Notes: generated by a model from the sequence alone, not told the origin. A stretch of 64,000 bases of DNA from Thermanaeromonas sp. C210 (GCF_013167955.1 NZ_BLWF01000003.1:248001-312000); one strand, 5' to 3'. Positions 54,751 through 63,483 are shown, counted from the stretch's first letter. A program made the numbers and translations.

Positions 54751-55164
54751 ATGGAGTATGGCAGTAAGAAGGTGGCGGCAGTAGCCGTCAAGATGGCCCT
54801 CTCGGAAAGCCGGGAAGAGGAGAACCGGCTCAAGCAAGAATTTGCCCGTCAGGGTATTCGGGCAGCGGCCGTGGACTATGGAGGAGAATTCGTAGGCTCT
54901 ATCCAGAAGATAGTAGAGAGGGCGGTGGTAGCGGCCAAACGCGAAGGGGTAATCCGTGAAACCCATGCGGAGGAGGGAGCGGTTGCGGGAGCCACGCGCG
55001 AGGCCCTCTCTCAGCTTCTATTTAAGGCCTTGGGGCTTAACATCGGGGGCAAGATAGGCATTGCCCGGTACCACGACCACATTAGCGTTGCCGTATTCTT
55101 CGGCATAGGGCTGCTGCATTTAGACGAAGTAGGCATCGGCCTGGGCCACCGGGCGGTTTCCTAA
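54751..55164 (+). CDS. HutP-family RNA-binding protein
   Basis: 137 aa from ATG 54751, with GATGGGG upstream; in-frame GTG/ATG codons at 54730 and 54736 are alternatives. Strong match to HutP: SESREEENRLKQEFARQGI, VDYGGEFVGSIQKIVERAVV, ETHAEEGAVAGATREALSQL, LGLNIGGKIGIARYHDHISV, and GIGLLHLDEVGIGLGHRAVS. HutP is the L-histidine- and Mg-dependent antiterminator of the hut operon in Bacillus. The histidines of the THAEEG and YHDH blocks are kept. No hut gene is in the window, so the target RNA is elsewhere or different. Confidence 0.9.
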   Translation: MEYGSKKVAAVAVKMALSESREEENRLKQEFARQGIRAAAVDYGGEFVGSIQKIVERAVVAAKREGVIRETHAEEGAVAGATREALSQLLFKALGLNIGGKIGIARYHDHISVAVFFGIGLLHLDEVGIGLGHRAVS

Positions 55165-55243
55165 GCCATGGAGGGGGATGCAAGGCCGGGCGGCAGCAAA
55201 ACAACCCGAATCATGGGGGCAGTATGGTAGGAAGGTGGATTAT

Positions 55244-55603
55244 ATGGACAACGTGCGGGTTATAGGTATCAGAGGCGCCATATCGGTGGAGCGCAACGAA
55301 GCCTCTGAGATCTTGGAGCGCACAGAAGAACTCTTGCGCGAGATGTTAAAAGTTAACCGCCTCGGGAAGGCGGACATAATCAGTGCTTTTTTCACCGTTA
55401 CTCCGGATCTCAATGCCGCCTTCCCGGCAGAAGCTGCGCGGCGCCTGGGCTGGGGGGAAGTGGCCCTAATGTGCGCCACCGAGATTCCGGTACCCGGCAG
55501 CCAACCGGGCATCATCAGGGTTCTCCTTCATGCATACAGCCAATCCCCCCCTCAACATGTTTACCTCGGCCGAGCCGCCCTGCTTAGACCCGACCTGAGG
55601 TAA
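55244..55603 (+). CDS. aroH: Chorismate mutase, AroH type
   Basis: 119 aa from ATG 55244 (GAAGGTGG upstream); the frame is open to 55178 without an SD. Trimeric monofunctional chorismate mutase: VIGIRGAISVERNEASEI, ISAFFTVTPDLNAAFPAEA, LMCATEIPVPGSQPGIIRVL with the active-site Arg. Converts chorismate to prephenate for Phe and Tyr, opposite to the Trp branch encoded 1 kb downstream. Confidence 0.94.
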   Translation: MDNVRVIGIRGAISVERNEASEILERTEELLREMLKVNRLGKADIISAFFTVTPDLNAAFPAEAARRLGWGEVALMCATEIPVPGSQPGIIRVLLHAYSQSPPQHVYLGRAALLRPDLR

Positions 55604-55749
55604 TTCAAACTTTTTGAGGGGGGGCCAGGGTTTAACTTCTACAAAGGCTTACTCCTCCGGCTTCCGGCCCGAGCAGTCCTTCTTGACGTACCCAGAGGTT
55701 TACCCTCTAGGAGGCTTGTGGTAAAATTACGGCAAGGGAGGTGGGGGAG

Positions 55750-56316
55750 ATGGGTATGGCCCTACAGGAAATGGCTGCTGCCACAGATAAGGTCTATACC
55801 TACGCTGATTACCAGCAGCTACCGGAGGGGGCACCTTACCAGCTGATTGGGGGGAAGCTGGTATTGACGCCGTCACCTGCTCCTTACCACCAGATTATTT
55901 CCGTGAAGCTTGAATTTCAAATGATTGCCCATGTAACTTCAAAGGATTTAGGCATTGTATTGCACGCACCTTTGGATGTTTACCTGGAGGAAACCGAAAC
56001 CTACCAGCCGGATATTATATTCATTTCCCGAGGACGCATGGATATTATCAAAGAAGATAAAATCGAAGGGGCTCCCGACCTTGTGGTGGAGATACTTTCC
56101 CCCAGCACGGCCTATTATGACCTGCGTCATAAGTACAGAGTTTATGAAAGATCCGGGGTGAAAGAATACTGGGTGGTCGACCCCCTGGAGAAATCCATTG
56201 AGTTATTTATTTTAGACGAAGGTAAATTTAAATTGGATCAGGAAATACAGGTGAGAGGGATAATCCGTTCCCGAGTGATAGAAGGCTTTGCCGTGGACGC
56301 GGCGGACCTTTTTTGA
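55750..56316 (+). CDS. Uma2-family (DUF820) PD-(D/E)XK protein
   Basis: 188 aa from ATG 55750 (GGGAGGTGGG upstream). Restriction-endonuclease-like fold: YADYQQLPEGAPYQLIGGKL near the start, the acidic strand YQPDIIFISRG, then APDLVVEILSPSTAYYDLRH with the E and Lys-bearing YRVYERSGVKEYWVVDP. Uma2 proteins are common in mobile and phage-rich genomes. Cellular function is not known. Confidence 0.85.
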   Translation: MGMALQEMAAATDKVYTYADYQQLPEGAPYQLIGGKLVLTPSPAPYHQIISVKLEFQMIAHVTSKDLGIVLHAPLDVYLEETETYQPDIIFISRGRMDIIKEDKIEGAPDLVVEILSPSTAYYDLRHKYRVYERSGVKEYWVVDPLEKSIELFILDEGKFKLDQEIQVRGIIRSRVIEGFAVDAADLF

Positions 56317-56437
56317 GTTTGCCCCTACTCAGGTATTCCAAGGGAGCTTGCCTTGATTATAGGGTTGCTCCTGTAAGATTAGGTCAAGGCCCTCTAAAAG
56401 ATGTAGCACAACGCAGATAGCTCAGGCGACTAACCTA

Positions 56438-56467
56438 TTGACACTAAATAGCGCTATAGGGTATCAT
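56438..56467 (+). promoter_or_regulatory. Promoter of the trp operon
   Basis: TTGACA (56438-56443), 18-nt spacer, TATCAT (56462-56467). Transcription would start about 56474, just before the triplet-rich leader. Confidence 0.75.
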
Positions 56468-56485
56468 AGCCTTAACACGCGAATA

Positions 56486-56544
56486 GAGGAGAGGTTTAGC
56501 TGAGCTGAGTAGAGGAGAGGGGAGCTGGAGATGAGCCGGACGAG
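56486..56544 (+). promoter_or_regulatory. TRAP-like binding site: regular (G/U)AG triplets in the trp leader
   Basis: GAG or TAG triplets begin at 56486, 56491, 56497, 56502, 56507, 56512, 56517, 56522, 56528 and 56533, with spacers of 2,3,2,2,2,2,2,3,2 nt. An eleventh GAG is at 56542 after 6 nt. This is the spacing TRAP (MtrB) needs to wrap RNA around its ring of eleven subunits in Bacillus trp leaders. The last regular triplet lies in the 5' arm of the antiterminator. No mtrB gene is in the window. Confidence 0.85.
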
Positions 56545-56585
56545 AAAGTCGAGGTGCCGGTGCTCATTCGAGCGTCGGCTTTTTT
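56531..56585 (+). terminator. trp attenuator: antiterminator and overlapping terminator
   Basis: Terminator: GCCGGTGCTC (56556-56565) pairs with GAGCGTCGGC (56570-56579, two G-U pairs), loop ATTC, then TTTTTT. Antiterminator: ATGAGCCGG (56531-56539) pairs with CCGG (56557-56560) and CTCAT (56563-56567), leaving TG bulged, and uses the terminator's 5' arm. Protein bound to the triplets would block the antiterminator and favour termination. Confidence 0.85.
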
Positions 56586-56604
56586 GTATCTTGGGGGTGA
56601 AGAA

Positions 56605-58032
56605 ATGATACCCGTCTGGCAGGAAGTCTTGGCCGACACCGATACCCCCGTATCCTTGTACTTAAAATTCGGAAGAACCCCCTATAGCTATCTTTTGGAG
56701 AGCATAGAAGGGGGAGAGAGGCTGGGCCGTTATTCTTTCATAGGGTTTGATCCTCTGCTCGTTTACCGCTGCCGGGGCGATGAGAGCGCTCTCTTACGGG
56801 AGGGCAGGGAAGAAAAAGTCTCCGGTACCCTGGACTTTCTCCGCCGGCTGTTGCAGGAATTGAGGGTTTCTCCCCTGCCGCCGGGCGCGCCGCGGTTTTT
56901 CGGAGGCCTGGTAGGTTATTTCGCCTATGATGTGGTGCGCCGGCTGGAGAAGCTACCGACCAACGGTAAGGATGACCTGCAGCTGCCGGATATTTATCTG
57001 GTACTTAGCCGCACCCTCTTAATTTACGACCACCTCTTGCGCACCGTGAAGGTGGTATGCCTCGCCCGGAGGGGGGACCGGCAGGACTACGAAGCAGCTC
57101 AAGCTCGCCTGCAGAAGGTGATCGGGCTCATGCGTGAAAATTCTCCGGAGCATCCCCCGAGAAGCCAGGATCCAGACCTCATTTCCGGACCTGTCACCTA
57201 CCGCGCCAACATGACGGCAGAAGAGTATAAAAACAAGGTAAGGCGTATCCAGGAATATATAGCTGCCGGTGATTGTATCCAGGTAGTCCTATCCCGGAGG
57301 CTGGAACTGCCTTTTCGGGGCGATACCTTCGCGGTGTACCGCCGGCTGCGAACCATTAACCCTTCCCCCTACATGTTTTATCTTAACTTTCCCGAAGTAC
57401 AGCTGGTAGGTTCTTCCCCGGAAATGCTGGTACGGGTAGAGGATGGGATTATCGAAAACCGGCCCATTGCCGGTACCCGGCCGCGGGGCCGTACGGCGGG
57501 TGAAGACCGAGAACTGGCCGAGGACCTGCAAAACAGCGAGAAGGAACGCGCCGAACACCTCATGCTTTTGGACCTGGGGCGAAACGATGTAGGCCGTGTA
57601 GCTGTTCCGGGAAGCGTACAGGTGCCCCAATTTATGGCCCTCGAAAATTATTCCCATGTGATGCATCTGGTTTCCCGGGTTACCGGCCGCCTGGCCCCCG
57701 GCCAGAACGCCTTGGATGCCCTCCTGGCTTGTTTCCCCGCTGGTACGGTTTCCGGCGCGCCTAAGGTGCGGGCCATGGAAATAATCGCCGAACTGGAGCC
57801 CAACTGGCGCGGCCCTTACGCCGGGGCGGTGGGCTACTTGAGCTTAAACGGGAATATGGATACCTGTATTGCCATCCGGACCATCGCCTTTACCAGGGGT
57901 ATGGCCTATGTGCAGGCCGGCGCCGGCATCGTGGCCGATTCTGAACCCGAGGCCGAATACGAGGAAACCATGAATAAAGCCCGGGGTTTGCTCAAATCAT
58001 TAGGTTTCGGCACTTCCGGCGAAGGGACATGA
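56605..58032 (+). CDS. trpE: Anthranilate synthase component I
   Basis: 475 aa from ATG 56605 (GGGGGTGAAG upstream); the frame runs back into the terminator, so earlier starts are unlikely. Makes anthranilate from chorismate with TrpG. The Trp feedback site LLES with SIEGGERLGRYSFIG is present, and the chorismate-binding core holds IENRPIAGTRPRGRT, LGRNDVGRVAVPGSV, FPAGTVSGAPKVRAMEII and YVQAGAGIVADSEPEAEYEE. First gene of the complete trp operon, directly behind the attenuator. Confidence 0.96.
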   Translation: MIPVWQEVLADTDTPVSLYLKFGRTPYSYLLESIEGGERLGRYSFIGFDPLLVYRCRGDESALLREGREEKVSGTLDFLRRLLQELRVSPLPPGAPRFFGGLVGYFAYDVVRRLEKLPTNGKDDLQLPDIYLVLSRTLLIYDHLLRTVKVVCLARRGDRQDYEAAQARLQKVIGLMRENSPEHPPRSQDPDLISGPVTYRANMTAEEYKNKVRRIQEYIAAGDCIQVVLSRRLELPFRGDTFAVYRRLRTINPSPYMFYLNFPEVQLVGSSPEMLVRVEDGIIENRPIAGTRPRGRTAGEDRELAEDLQNSEKERAEHLMLLDLGRNDVGRVAVPGSVQVPQFMALENYSHVMHLVSRVTGRLAPGQNALDALLACFPAGTVSGAPKVRAMEIIAELEPNWRGPYAGAVGYLSLNGNMDTCIAIRTIAFTRGMAYVQAGAGIVADSEPEAEYEETMNKARGLLKSLGFGTSGEGT

Positions 58033-58162
58033 AAGCCCCGGGCTGCCCGGTGACTCGGGGTAACCTTGGGGCCGCAGGGCTACACGGGACCGACCCGGGT
58101 CTAAAGGCCGCACCCTGGGGGCGGCCATGGGGACAGTTAGGGGCCATAAAGGGAGGGGTACC

Positions 58163-58729
58163 ATGCTGCTAATGATCGACAACTATGATTCCTTTACTTA
58201 TAATCTGGTACAATACTTCGCCGAATTGGGAGAAGAGGTGATGGTGAGGCGTAACGATGCTATCACTTTAGAGGAGATGGAAAAACTCAAGCCCCGCTAC
58301 CTGGTTATTTCCCCGGGGCCCTGCACGCCCGCCCGGGCCGGCGTTTCCCTGGCCGCTATAAGAAATTTTGCCGGCAGAATACCCATCTTAGGCGTCTGCC
58401 TGGGGCACCAGTGCATCGGGCAGGCCTTCGGGGGAAGAGTGGTCCGGGCCCGGCGCCTGATGCACGGCAAAACGTCTTTCATCACCCACGACGGGAAGAC
58501 CATTTTTCGGGGCCTCAAGAACCCCTTCCGGGCCACCCGCTACCATTCCCTCATTGTGGAAGAAGAAACCCTGCCCGCCTGCCTGGAAGTTACGGCCAAA
58601 TCCGAGGAGGGGGAACTCATGGGTATACGCCACCGGCAGTTTCCTATTGAGGGAGTCCAGTTTCACCCGGAGTCCATACTTACCGAAGCAGGTAGGAGAT
58701 TATTGGCCAATTTTCTGGCCTTGGCCTGA
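58163..58729 (+). CDS. trpG: Anthranilate synthase glutamine amidotransferase subunit
   Basis: 188 aa from ATG 58163 (GGGAGGGG upstream). Class I amidotransferase: [31 protein letters not shown], the nucleophile [15 protein letters not shown], and the His-Glu pair in [11 protein letters not shown]. It may also serve p-aminobenzoate synthesis, as in many Firmicutes. Its place inside the trp operon differs from Bacillus subtilis, where the shared subunit is in the folate operon. Confidence 0.95.
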   Translation: MLLMIDNYDSFTYNLVQYFAELGEEVMVRRNDAITLEEMEKLKPRYLVISPGPCTPARAGVSLAAIRNFAGRIPILGVCLGHQCIGQAFGGRVVRARRLMHGKTSFITHDGKTIFRGLKNPFRATRYHSLIVEEETLPACLEVTAKSEEGELMGIRHRQFPIEGVQFHPESILTEAGRRLLANFLALA

Positions 58730-58758
58730 GAAATAAAATCCGGCTGAGCAGAGGGGAG

Positions 58759-59793
58759 ATGAGCAGAGCCATGTTATTATCCGAATACATCCATAAAGTG
58801 GTGGCCGGCCATTCCTTAACCGAGGCGGAGGCCGAGAAGGCCATGGAGGTAATTATGGGGGGCCAGGCCACGCCGGCCCAGATAGGGGCATTTTTGACCG
58901 CCCTGCGGCTTAAAGGGGAAACGGTGGAAGAAATCACGGGCTTTGCCCGGACCATGCGGCGCCTGGCCGAGCCCCTACACAGCCGCCAGCGTGTCCTCGT
59001 GGATACCTGTGGCACCGGGGGCGATGGTCGCCATACCTTCAACATCTCCACCGCCGCCGCTTTCGTGGTGGCCGGCGCCGGGGTACCGGTAGCCAAACAC
59101 GGCAATCGCTCGGTTTCCAGCCGTGCCGGTAGCGCCGATGTTTTGGAAGCCTTGGGGGTGCGGGTGGATCTGCCTCCTGCCGCCGTCGAAGCGTGTCTGG
59201 AAAAAGTGGGTATAGGTTTTCTGTTCGCCCCCGCCTTCCACAAAGCCATGAAACATGCTGCAGGTCCGCGGCGGGAAATAGGTATTCGCACCGTATTTAA
59301 TCTCCTGGGTCCTCTTACCAACCCCGCCGGCGCACCGTATCAGCTGGTTGGCGTCTACGGGCCGGAATTGACGGAAACCGTGGCGTCCGTTTTGGGACGC
59401 CTGGGGTGTCGTCGAGCTTTCGTAGTTCACGGCAGCGACGGGTTAGATGAAATTACCATAACCGGGCCAACCAAAATTACCTGCCTGGAGGACGGTTCCC
59501 TGGAGACATTCCTTTTTGATCCCGAAGAAGTAGGTATTAAACCCGTCGGGCTGCAAGAGCTGCTGGGCGGGACGGCCGCCGATAATGCTGAGATCATCCG
59601 CGGGGTTCTGGAGGGCAGACCGGGACCGGCCCGGGACGTGGTGGTAGTGAACGCCGCCTTCGCCCTAATGGCCGCCGGTGCCGCGGCTTCGGTAGGGGAA
59701 GGTATGCAACTGGCCGCCGAGAGTATAGACACGGGAGCGGCTTACGACAAGCTGGCCGCCCTGGTCAATCTCACAGAAAGCTGGGCAGCCTGA
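58759..59793 (+). CDS. trpD: Anthranilate phosphoribosyltransferase
   Basis: 344 aa from ATG 58759, with GAGGGG only 2-4 nt before; ATG 58771 in frame is an alternative. Glycine-rich PRPP loop DTCGTGGDGRHTFNISTA, then KHGNRSVSSRAGSADVLEAL with the Mg and anthranilate residues, FLFAPAFHKAMKHAAGPRRE and RTVFNLLGPLTNPA. Its stop overlaps the trpC start (TGATG). Confidence 0.95.
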   Translation: MSRAMLLSEYIHKVVAGHSLTEAEAEKAMEVIMGGQATPAQIGAFLTALRLKGETVEEITGFARTMRRLAEPLHSRQRVLVDTCGTGGDGRHTFNISTAAAFVVAGAGVPVAKHGNRSVSSRAGSADVLEALGVRVDLPPAAVEACLEKVGIGFLFAPAFHKAMKHAAGPRREIGIRTVFNLLGPLTNPAGAPYQLVGVYGPELTETVASVLGRLGCRRAFVVHGSDGLDEITITGPTKITCLEDGSLETFLFDPEEVGIKPVGLQELLGGTAADNAEIIRGVLEGRPGPARDVVVVNAAFALMAAGAAASVGEGMQLAAESIDTGAAYDKLAALVNLTESWAA

Positions 59794-60572
59794 TGCTAAA
59801 GAAAATTTTAGAGCATAAACGCCGGGAGACCGCCCGCGCACGGGAGGAGGTTCCTTTACACCGGTTGGAGAAAATATGTAAGAGGCTGCCCGCTACCCGC
59901 GATTTTGCCGGCGCCCTTCGCCGCGGTGGATCTATTAATCTCCTGGCCGAGCTTAAAAAGGCCTCTCCCTCGCGGGGGGTGCTGTGCGAGGACTTTGACC
60001 CCCAGAGACTGGCGGGCCTTTATACCCGTGCCGGGGCAGCGGCCCTATCCGTATTGACCGACGAAGAATTCTTTCAGGGACACCCGGGGTATATTGCCCT
60101 GGTGCGGGAAGTAACCCCCCTTCCCATTTTGCGCAAGGACTTTGTCATCGATGAGTATCAGATTTTTGCCACCCGGGCCCTGGGAGCCGACGCCGTCCTA
60201 TTCATTGTGGCCGCTCTGGAGGAGGCCCCGCTTAGAGAATACCTGGCCTTGGCCTCCCGCCTGCACCTCGCAGCTCTGGTGGAAACCCACACCGCAGGAG
60301 AAATCGAGGCGGCTCTCAAGGCGGGTGCCAGGATTATAGGAATTAATAACCGCGATTTGCACACCTTCAAGACGGATATAAAAACCACTTTGGAGTTGCG
60401 TCCCCTGATACCTCCCGGACGGGTCGTGGTGAGCGAAAGCGGTATCCGTGGGCGCGAAGATGTGGTTAGCCTGGCCCAAGCCGGCGTGGACGCCATCTTG
60501 GTGGGTGAAGCACTGGTGACGTCCGCCGATGTGGAGGCCAAAATACGTGAGCTCTTGGGAACTGCTCCTTAA
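59793..60572 (+). CDS. trpC: Indole-3-glycerol-phosphate synthase
   Basis: 259 aa TIM-barrel enzyme. Catalytic blocks LAELKKASPSRG, LRKDFVIDEYQIFATRALGA, AALVETHTAGEIEAALKAGA, IGINNRDLHTFKTD and VVSESGIRGREDV. The start overlaps the trpD stop by one base. Monofunctional, with TrpF encoded separately downstream. Confidence 0.96.
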   Translation: MLKKILEHKRRETARAREEVPLHRLEKICKRLPATRDFAGALRRGGSINLLAELKKASPSRGVLCEDFDPQRLAGLYTRAGAAALSVLTDEEFFQGHPGYIALVREVTPLPILRKDFVIDEYQIFATRALGADAVLFIVAALEEAPLREYLALASRLHLAALVETHTAGEIEAALKAGARIIGINNRDLHTFKTDIKTTLELRPLIPPGRVVVSESGIRGREDVVSLAQAGVDAILVGEALVTSADVEAKIRELLGTAP

Positions 60573-60617
60573 AACTAGAGAGGAAACAAATAAGGGAATA
60601 AGCGAGGGTGAAAGCCC

Positions 60618-61226
60618 TTGGTAAGGGTAAAAATTTGCGGTATTAAGACCTGGGAAGACGCCAGGTCGGCTTTAGATGCGGGCGCACATGTTTTGGGCTT
60701 CGTTTTCGCCCCCAGCCCGCGCCGGATTCACCCCGAGAGGGCTCGGGAGATAATCACGAGACTGCCGCCTTTTGTTACTACCGTGGGCGTGTTTGTCAAT
60801 GAGCCGCGCTACAGTCTGCTGGAGATTGCCAGCTTTTGCCGGCTCGATGTGCTACAGCTTCATGGAGATGAGCCGCCCGAGTACTGCCGCGGCCTCTTCC
60901 ACCGTTTAATAAAAGCCATACGAGTAAAGGATATAGGATCCCTCGATCTTATCCCTAAATACCGGGTGGACGCCTTCCTGCTGGATGCTTTTGTTCCCGG
61001 CCAGGCCGGAGGCACGGGTCACACCTTCAACTGGGAGATTGCCCGCCGGGCCAAGGAGCTGGGTTCCCCTATTATTCTGGCCGGCGGTTTAACTCCGGAA
61101 AATGTGGCCGAGGCCATACGCCAGGTGCGGCCTTATGCCGTAGATGTGAGCAGCGGGGTGGAAACTAACGGCCAGAAGGACCCCGTCAAAATAGCCCGTT
61201 TCATGGAAGCCGTAGCCGGGGCTTAA
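60618..61226 (+). CDS. trpF: Phosphoribosylanthranilate isomerase
   Basis: 202 aa from TTG 60618 (GAGGGTG upstream). TIM barrel with the catalytic Cys in VKICGIKTWEDARSA, LGFVFAPSPRRIHPERA, LQLHGDEPPEYC, the catalytic Asp in LLDAFVPGQAGGTGHTFNW and LAGGLTPENVAEAI. Follows trpC by 45 bp. Confidence 0.95.
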   Translation: MVRVKICGIKTWEDARSALDAGAHVLGFVFAPSPRRIHPERAREIITRLPPFVTTVGVFVNEPRYSLLEIASFCRLDVLQLHGDEPPEYCRGLFHRLIKAIRVKDIGSLDLIPKYRVDAFLLDAFVPGQAGGTGHTFNWEIARRAKELGSPIILAGGLTPENVAEAIRQVRPYAVDVSSGVETNGQKDPVKIARFMEAVAGA

Positions 61227-61241
61227 AGAGGAGGAAAACCA

Positions 61242-62432
61242 ATGAGTTTACCGGATGCCACGGGTCGCTTTGGAAGCTACGGGGGTCGGTTTGTCCCGGA
61301 AACCCTGATGCCGGCCCTGGAAGAACTGGAAAGTGCTTATCTAGAGGCACGCGAGGACAAGGAGTTCCAGGCAGAGTTGAGTTATTACTTGCGCCACTAC
61401 GCGGGCCGGCCTACGCCATTGTATTTGGCTCGCAATTTAACGGCCCATTGGGGCGGTGCCAGGATATATTTAAAACGCGAAGATTTAAACCATACGGGTT
61501 CCCATAAGCTCAACAACGCCCTGGGCCAGGCTTTGCTGGCCCGGCGGATGGGTAAGAAGCGCATTATTGCCGAAACGGGAGCCGGGCAGCATGGGGTGGC
61601 CACGGCTACCGTCGCGGCCCTTTTAGGGCTGGAATGCGAAATATACATGGGCGCCGAAGATTGCCAGCGCCAGGCTTTAAACGTATTTCGCATGGAGCTA
61701 CTGGGCGCCAGAGTAACGCCGGTGAACAGCGGGACGGCCACCCTGAAAGACGCCATTAATGAGGCCCTGCGCGACTGGGTCACCAATGTGAAAACTACCC
61801 ACTACCTGGTGGGTTCGGTAGTGGGGCCCCACCCCTACCCCGTGATGGTCAGGGATTTTCAGGCGGTTATCGGTAGGGAAGTGCGGGACCAGCTCCTGGA
61901 CGCCTGCGGCCGGCTGCCGGATCATCTGGTGGCCTGCGTCGGAGGGGGCAGCAACGCCATGGGGCTCTTTTACCCCTTCTTGGGGGAAGAAAAAGTAAAA
62001 CTTTGGGGGGCGGAGGCCGCCGGCAAGGGTCTGGAAACAGGGTTGCATGCTGCTACCCTTACAGCCGGAAGACCGGGGGTGCTCCACGGTTTTTACAGCT
62101 ACCTGCTCCAGGATGAGGCCGGGCAAATTTTGCCCGCTCACTCCGTCTCTGCCGGGCTGGACTATCCAGGCGTGGGGCCCGAACACAGTTACCTTAAGGA
62201 TACCGGGCGGGCGACTTATCAGGCCATTAGCGACGCGGAAGCCTTAGAAGCTTTTCAACTGCTGAGCCGCACAGAAGGCATTTTACCGGCTTTGGAGAGC
62301 GCCCATGCCGTGGCCCTGGCAGCCAAGCTGGCTCCACGTTTGAAGGCGGAGGAGATTATGGTTATCAATCTTTCAGGCCGGGGAGACAAGGACGTGCAGC
62401 AGGTAGCGGAGATTCTGGGAAGGGAGGCATAA
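61242..62432 (+). CDS. trpB: Tryptophan synthase beta chain
   Basis: 396 aa, TrpB1 type. PLP-lysine in [42 protein letters not shown]-phosphate loop [15 protein letters not shown], and C-terminal [18 protein letters not shown]. Converts indole and serine to tryptophan together with TrpA. SD AGAGGAGG before ATG 61242. Confidence 0.97.
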   Translation: MSLPDATGRFGSYGGRFVPETLMPALEELESAYLEAREDKEFQAELSYYLRHYAGRPTPLYLARNLTAHWGGARIYLKREDLNHTGSHKLNNALGQALLARRMGKKRIIAETGAGQHGVATATVAALLGLECEIYMGAEDCQRQALNVFRMELLGARVTPVNSGTATLKDAINEALRDWVTNVKTTHYLVGSVVGPHPYPVMVRDFQAVIGREVRDQLLDACGRLPDHLVACVGGGSNAMGLFYPFLGEEKVKLWGAEAAGKGLETGLHAATLTAGRPGVLHGFYSYLLQDEAGQILPAHSVSAGLDYPGVGPEHSYLKDTGRATYQAISDAEALEAFQLLSRTEGILPALESAHAVALAAKLAPRLKAEEIMVINLSGRGDKDVQQVAEILGREA

Positions 62433-62436
62433 GAAT

Positions 62437-63222
62437 ATGGGAAAAGAAAGGCTGGCCGTCCCCTTTGAAAACGGCCGCAAGGCTTTAATCATTTATGTGT
62501 GCGCCGGGGATCCGTCCCTAGAAGTGACCGCCGAACTCGTACCGGCGCTGGCGGATGCCGGGGCCGACATCATCGAACTGGGAGTTCCCTTTTCTGACCC
62601 GGTAGCCGACGGCCCGGTGATTCAGGCTGCCGGCCAGCGGGCTCTGGCGTCCGGCACCACTCTGGCTCGTGTTTTGGATTTGACGGCTGCTCTACGGGCG
62701 AAGATGAAGATGGGAACACCGCTGGTTTTAATGAGTTACTATAATCCTATACTGCGCTACGGCCTGGCGGATTTCGGCAAAGAATTGGCGGCGGCCGGGG
62801 GGGATGGAGTTATCGTTCCCGACCTTCCATGGGAGGAAGCAGGTCTCCTGCAGAAGATCCTGGAAGGGAAAGGGTTGGCCCTCATCCCCCTGGTAGCACC
62901 TACTACCCCTGAAGGGCGGCTGCGGCGGATTGCGTCCAGGGCCGCAGGCTTTATCTATTGTGTTTCCCTTACCGGGGTCACGGGAGCCCGGGAAGAGCTG
63001 CCCCCGGACCTGTTGTCCTACATGGAAAGGGTGCGAAGGGTTACTTCTTTGCCCCTGGCCTTGGGCTTCGGCATCGGTAGCCCCGGGCAGCTCAAACATC
63101 TGGCACCCTTGGGCGACGGCTTTGTAGTGGGCAGCGCGGTGGTCCAGGCCCTGGCCGAGGGCGGAGTAGCCCGGGCGGCCGCCCTGGTTAAGGCTATGCG
63201 CGAGGCTCTGGATTCTATTTAG
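62437..63222 (+). CDS. trpA: Tryptophan synthase alpha chain
   Basis: 261 aa TIM barrel releasing indole from indole-glycerol phosphate. Catalytic Glu in IIELGVPFSDPVADGPVIQ, Asp in GVIVPDLPWEEAG, FIYCVSLTGVTGAREELP, LGFGIGSPGQLKHL and VVGSAVVQALAEG. SD GGGAGG, 5 bp after trpB. Last of the seven trp genes; the next gene has its own promoter. Confidence 0.96.
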   Translation: MGKERLAVPFENGRKALIIYVCAGDPSLEVTAELVPALADAGADIIELGVPFSDPVADGPVIQAAGQRALASGTTLARVLDLTAALRAKMKMGTPLVLMSYYNPILRYGLADFGKELAAAGGDGVIVPDLPWEEAGLLQKILEGKGLALIPLVAPTTPEGRLRRIASRAAGFIYCVSLTGVTGAREELPPDLLSYMERVRRVTSLPLALGFGIGSPGQLKHLAPLGDGFVVGSAVVQALAEGGVARAAALVKAMREALDSI

Positions 63223-63258
63223 CAAGGGATGCTCTCGGCCCAGATGCCTGGTTACCCC

Positions 63259-63287
63259 TTGCCAGGAGGGGGTAGCTATGGTATAGT
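63259..63287 (+). promoter_or_regulatory. Promoter of the DAHP synthase gene
   Basis: TTGCCA (63259-63264), 17-nt spacer, TATAGT (63282-63287). It lies after trpA and before a leader of about 190 nt. Confidence 0.65.
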
Positions 63288-63355
63288 TTACAATAAGCCC
63301 AAGTCGTACGGTAGGATGGTAGTTTTATAGCCGGAGTTTTCCGGAGGAGAGCAGG

Positions 63356-63412
63356 ATGGTAGCACGGCAGGAGGGTGGGCAGCAAAAGAGAGCATCACTC
63401 CTGGCGGGGTGA
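63356..63412 (+). CDS. Possible 18-residue leader peptide before DAHP synthase
   Basis: ATG 63356 preceded by GGAGGAG at an ideal 6 nt. Encodes MVARQEGGQQKRASLLAG. Its stop codon (63410-63412) lies in the 3' arm of the downstream terminator hairpin, so a ribosome finishing this frame would open the hairpin. It has no Trp, Phe or Tyr codons, so classical aromatic-codon attenuation does not fit. Could also be chance. Confidence 0.4.
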   Translation: MVARQEGGQQKRASLLAG

Positions 63413-63422
63413 TGCTTTTTTC
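63391..63422 (+). terminator. Leader terminator (attenuator) before DAHP synthase
   Basis: AGCATCAC (63391-63398, extendable by TC) pairs with GTGATGCT (63409-63416), loop CTGGCG, followed by TTTTTT. It stands 60 bp before the gene it would control. An upstream AGGATGGTAGCACGG vaguely recalls a T-box sequence but lacks the conserved core. Confidence 0.8.
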
Positions 63423-63483
63423 TATCACCTCCTGGCGGTTGCCTGACCATTCGGAAGGTGAACTGTGAGGGGGCAGGGTAAGA

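Noticed and set aside
63341-63400. T-box riboswitch before the DAHP synthase gene
   Set aside because: AGGATGGTAGCACGG only loosely resembles the T-box core, and the leader from the promoter is too short for stem I with a specifier loop.
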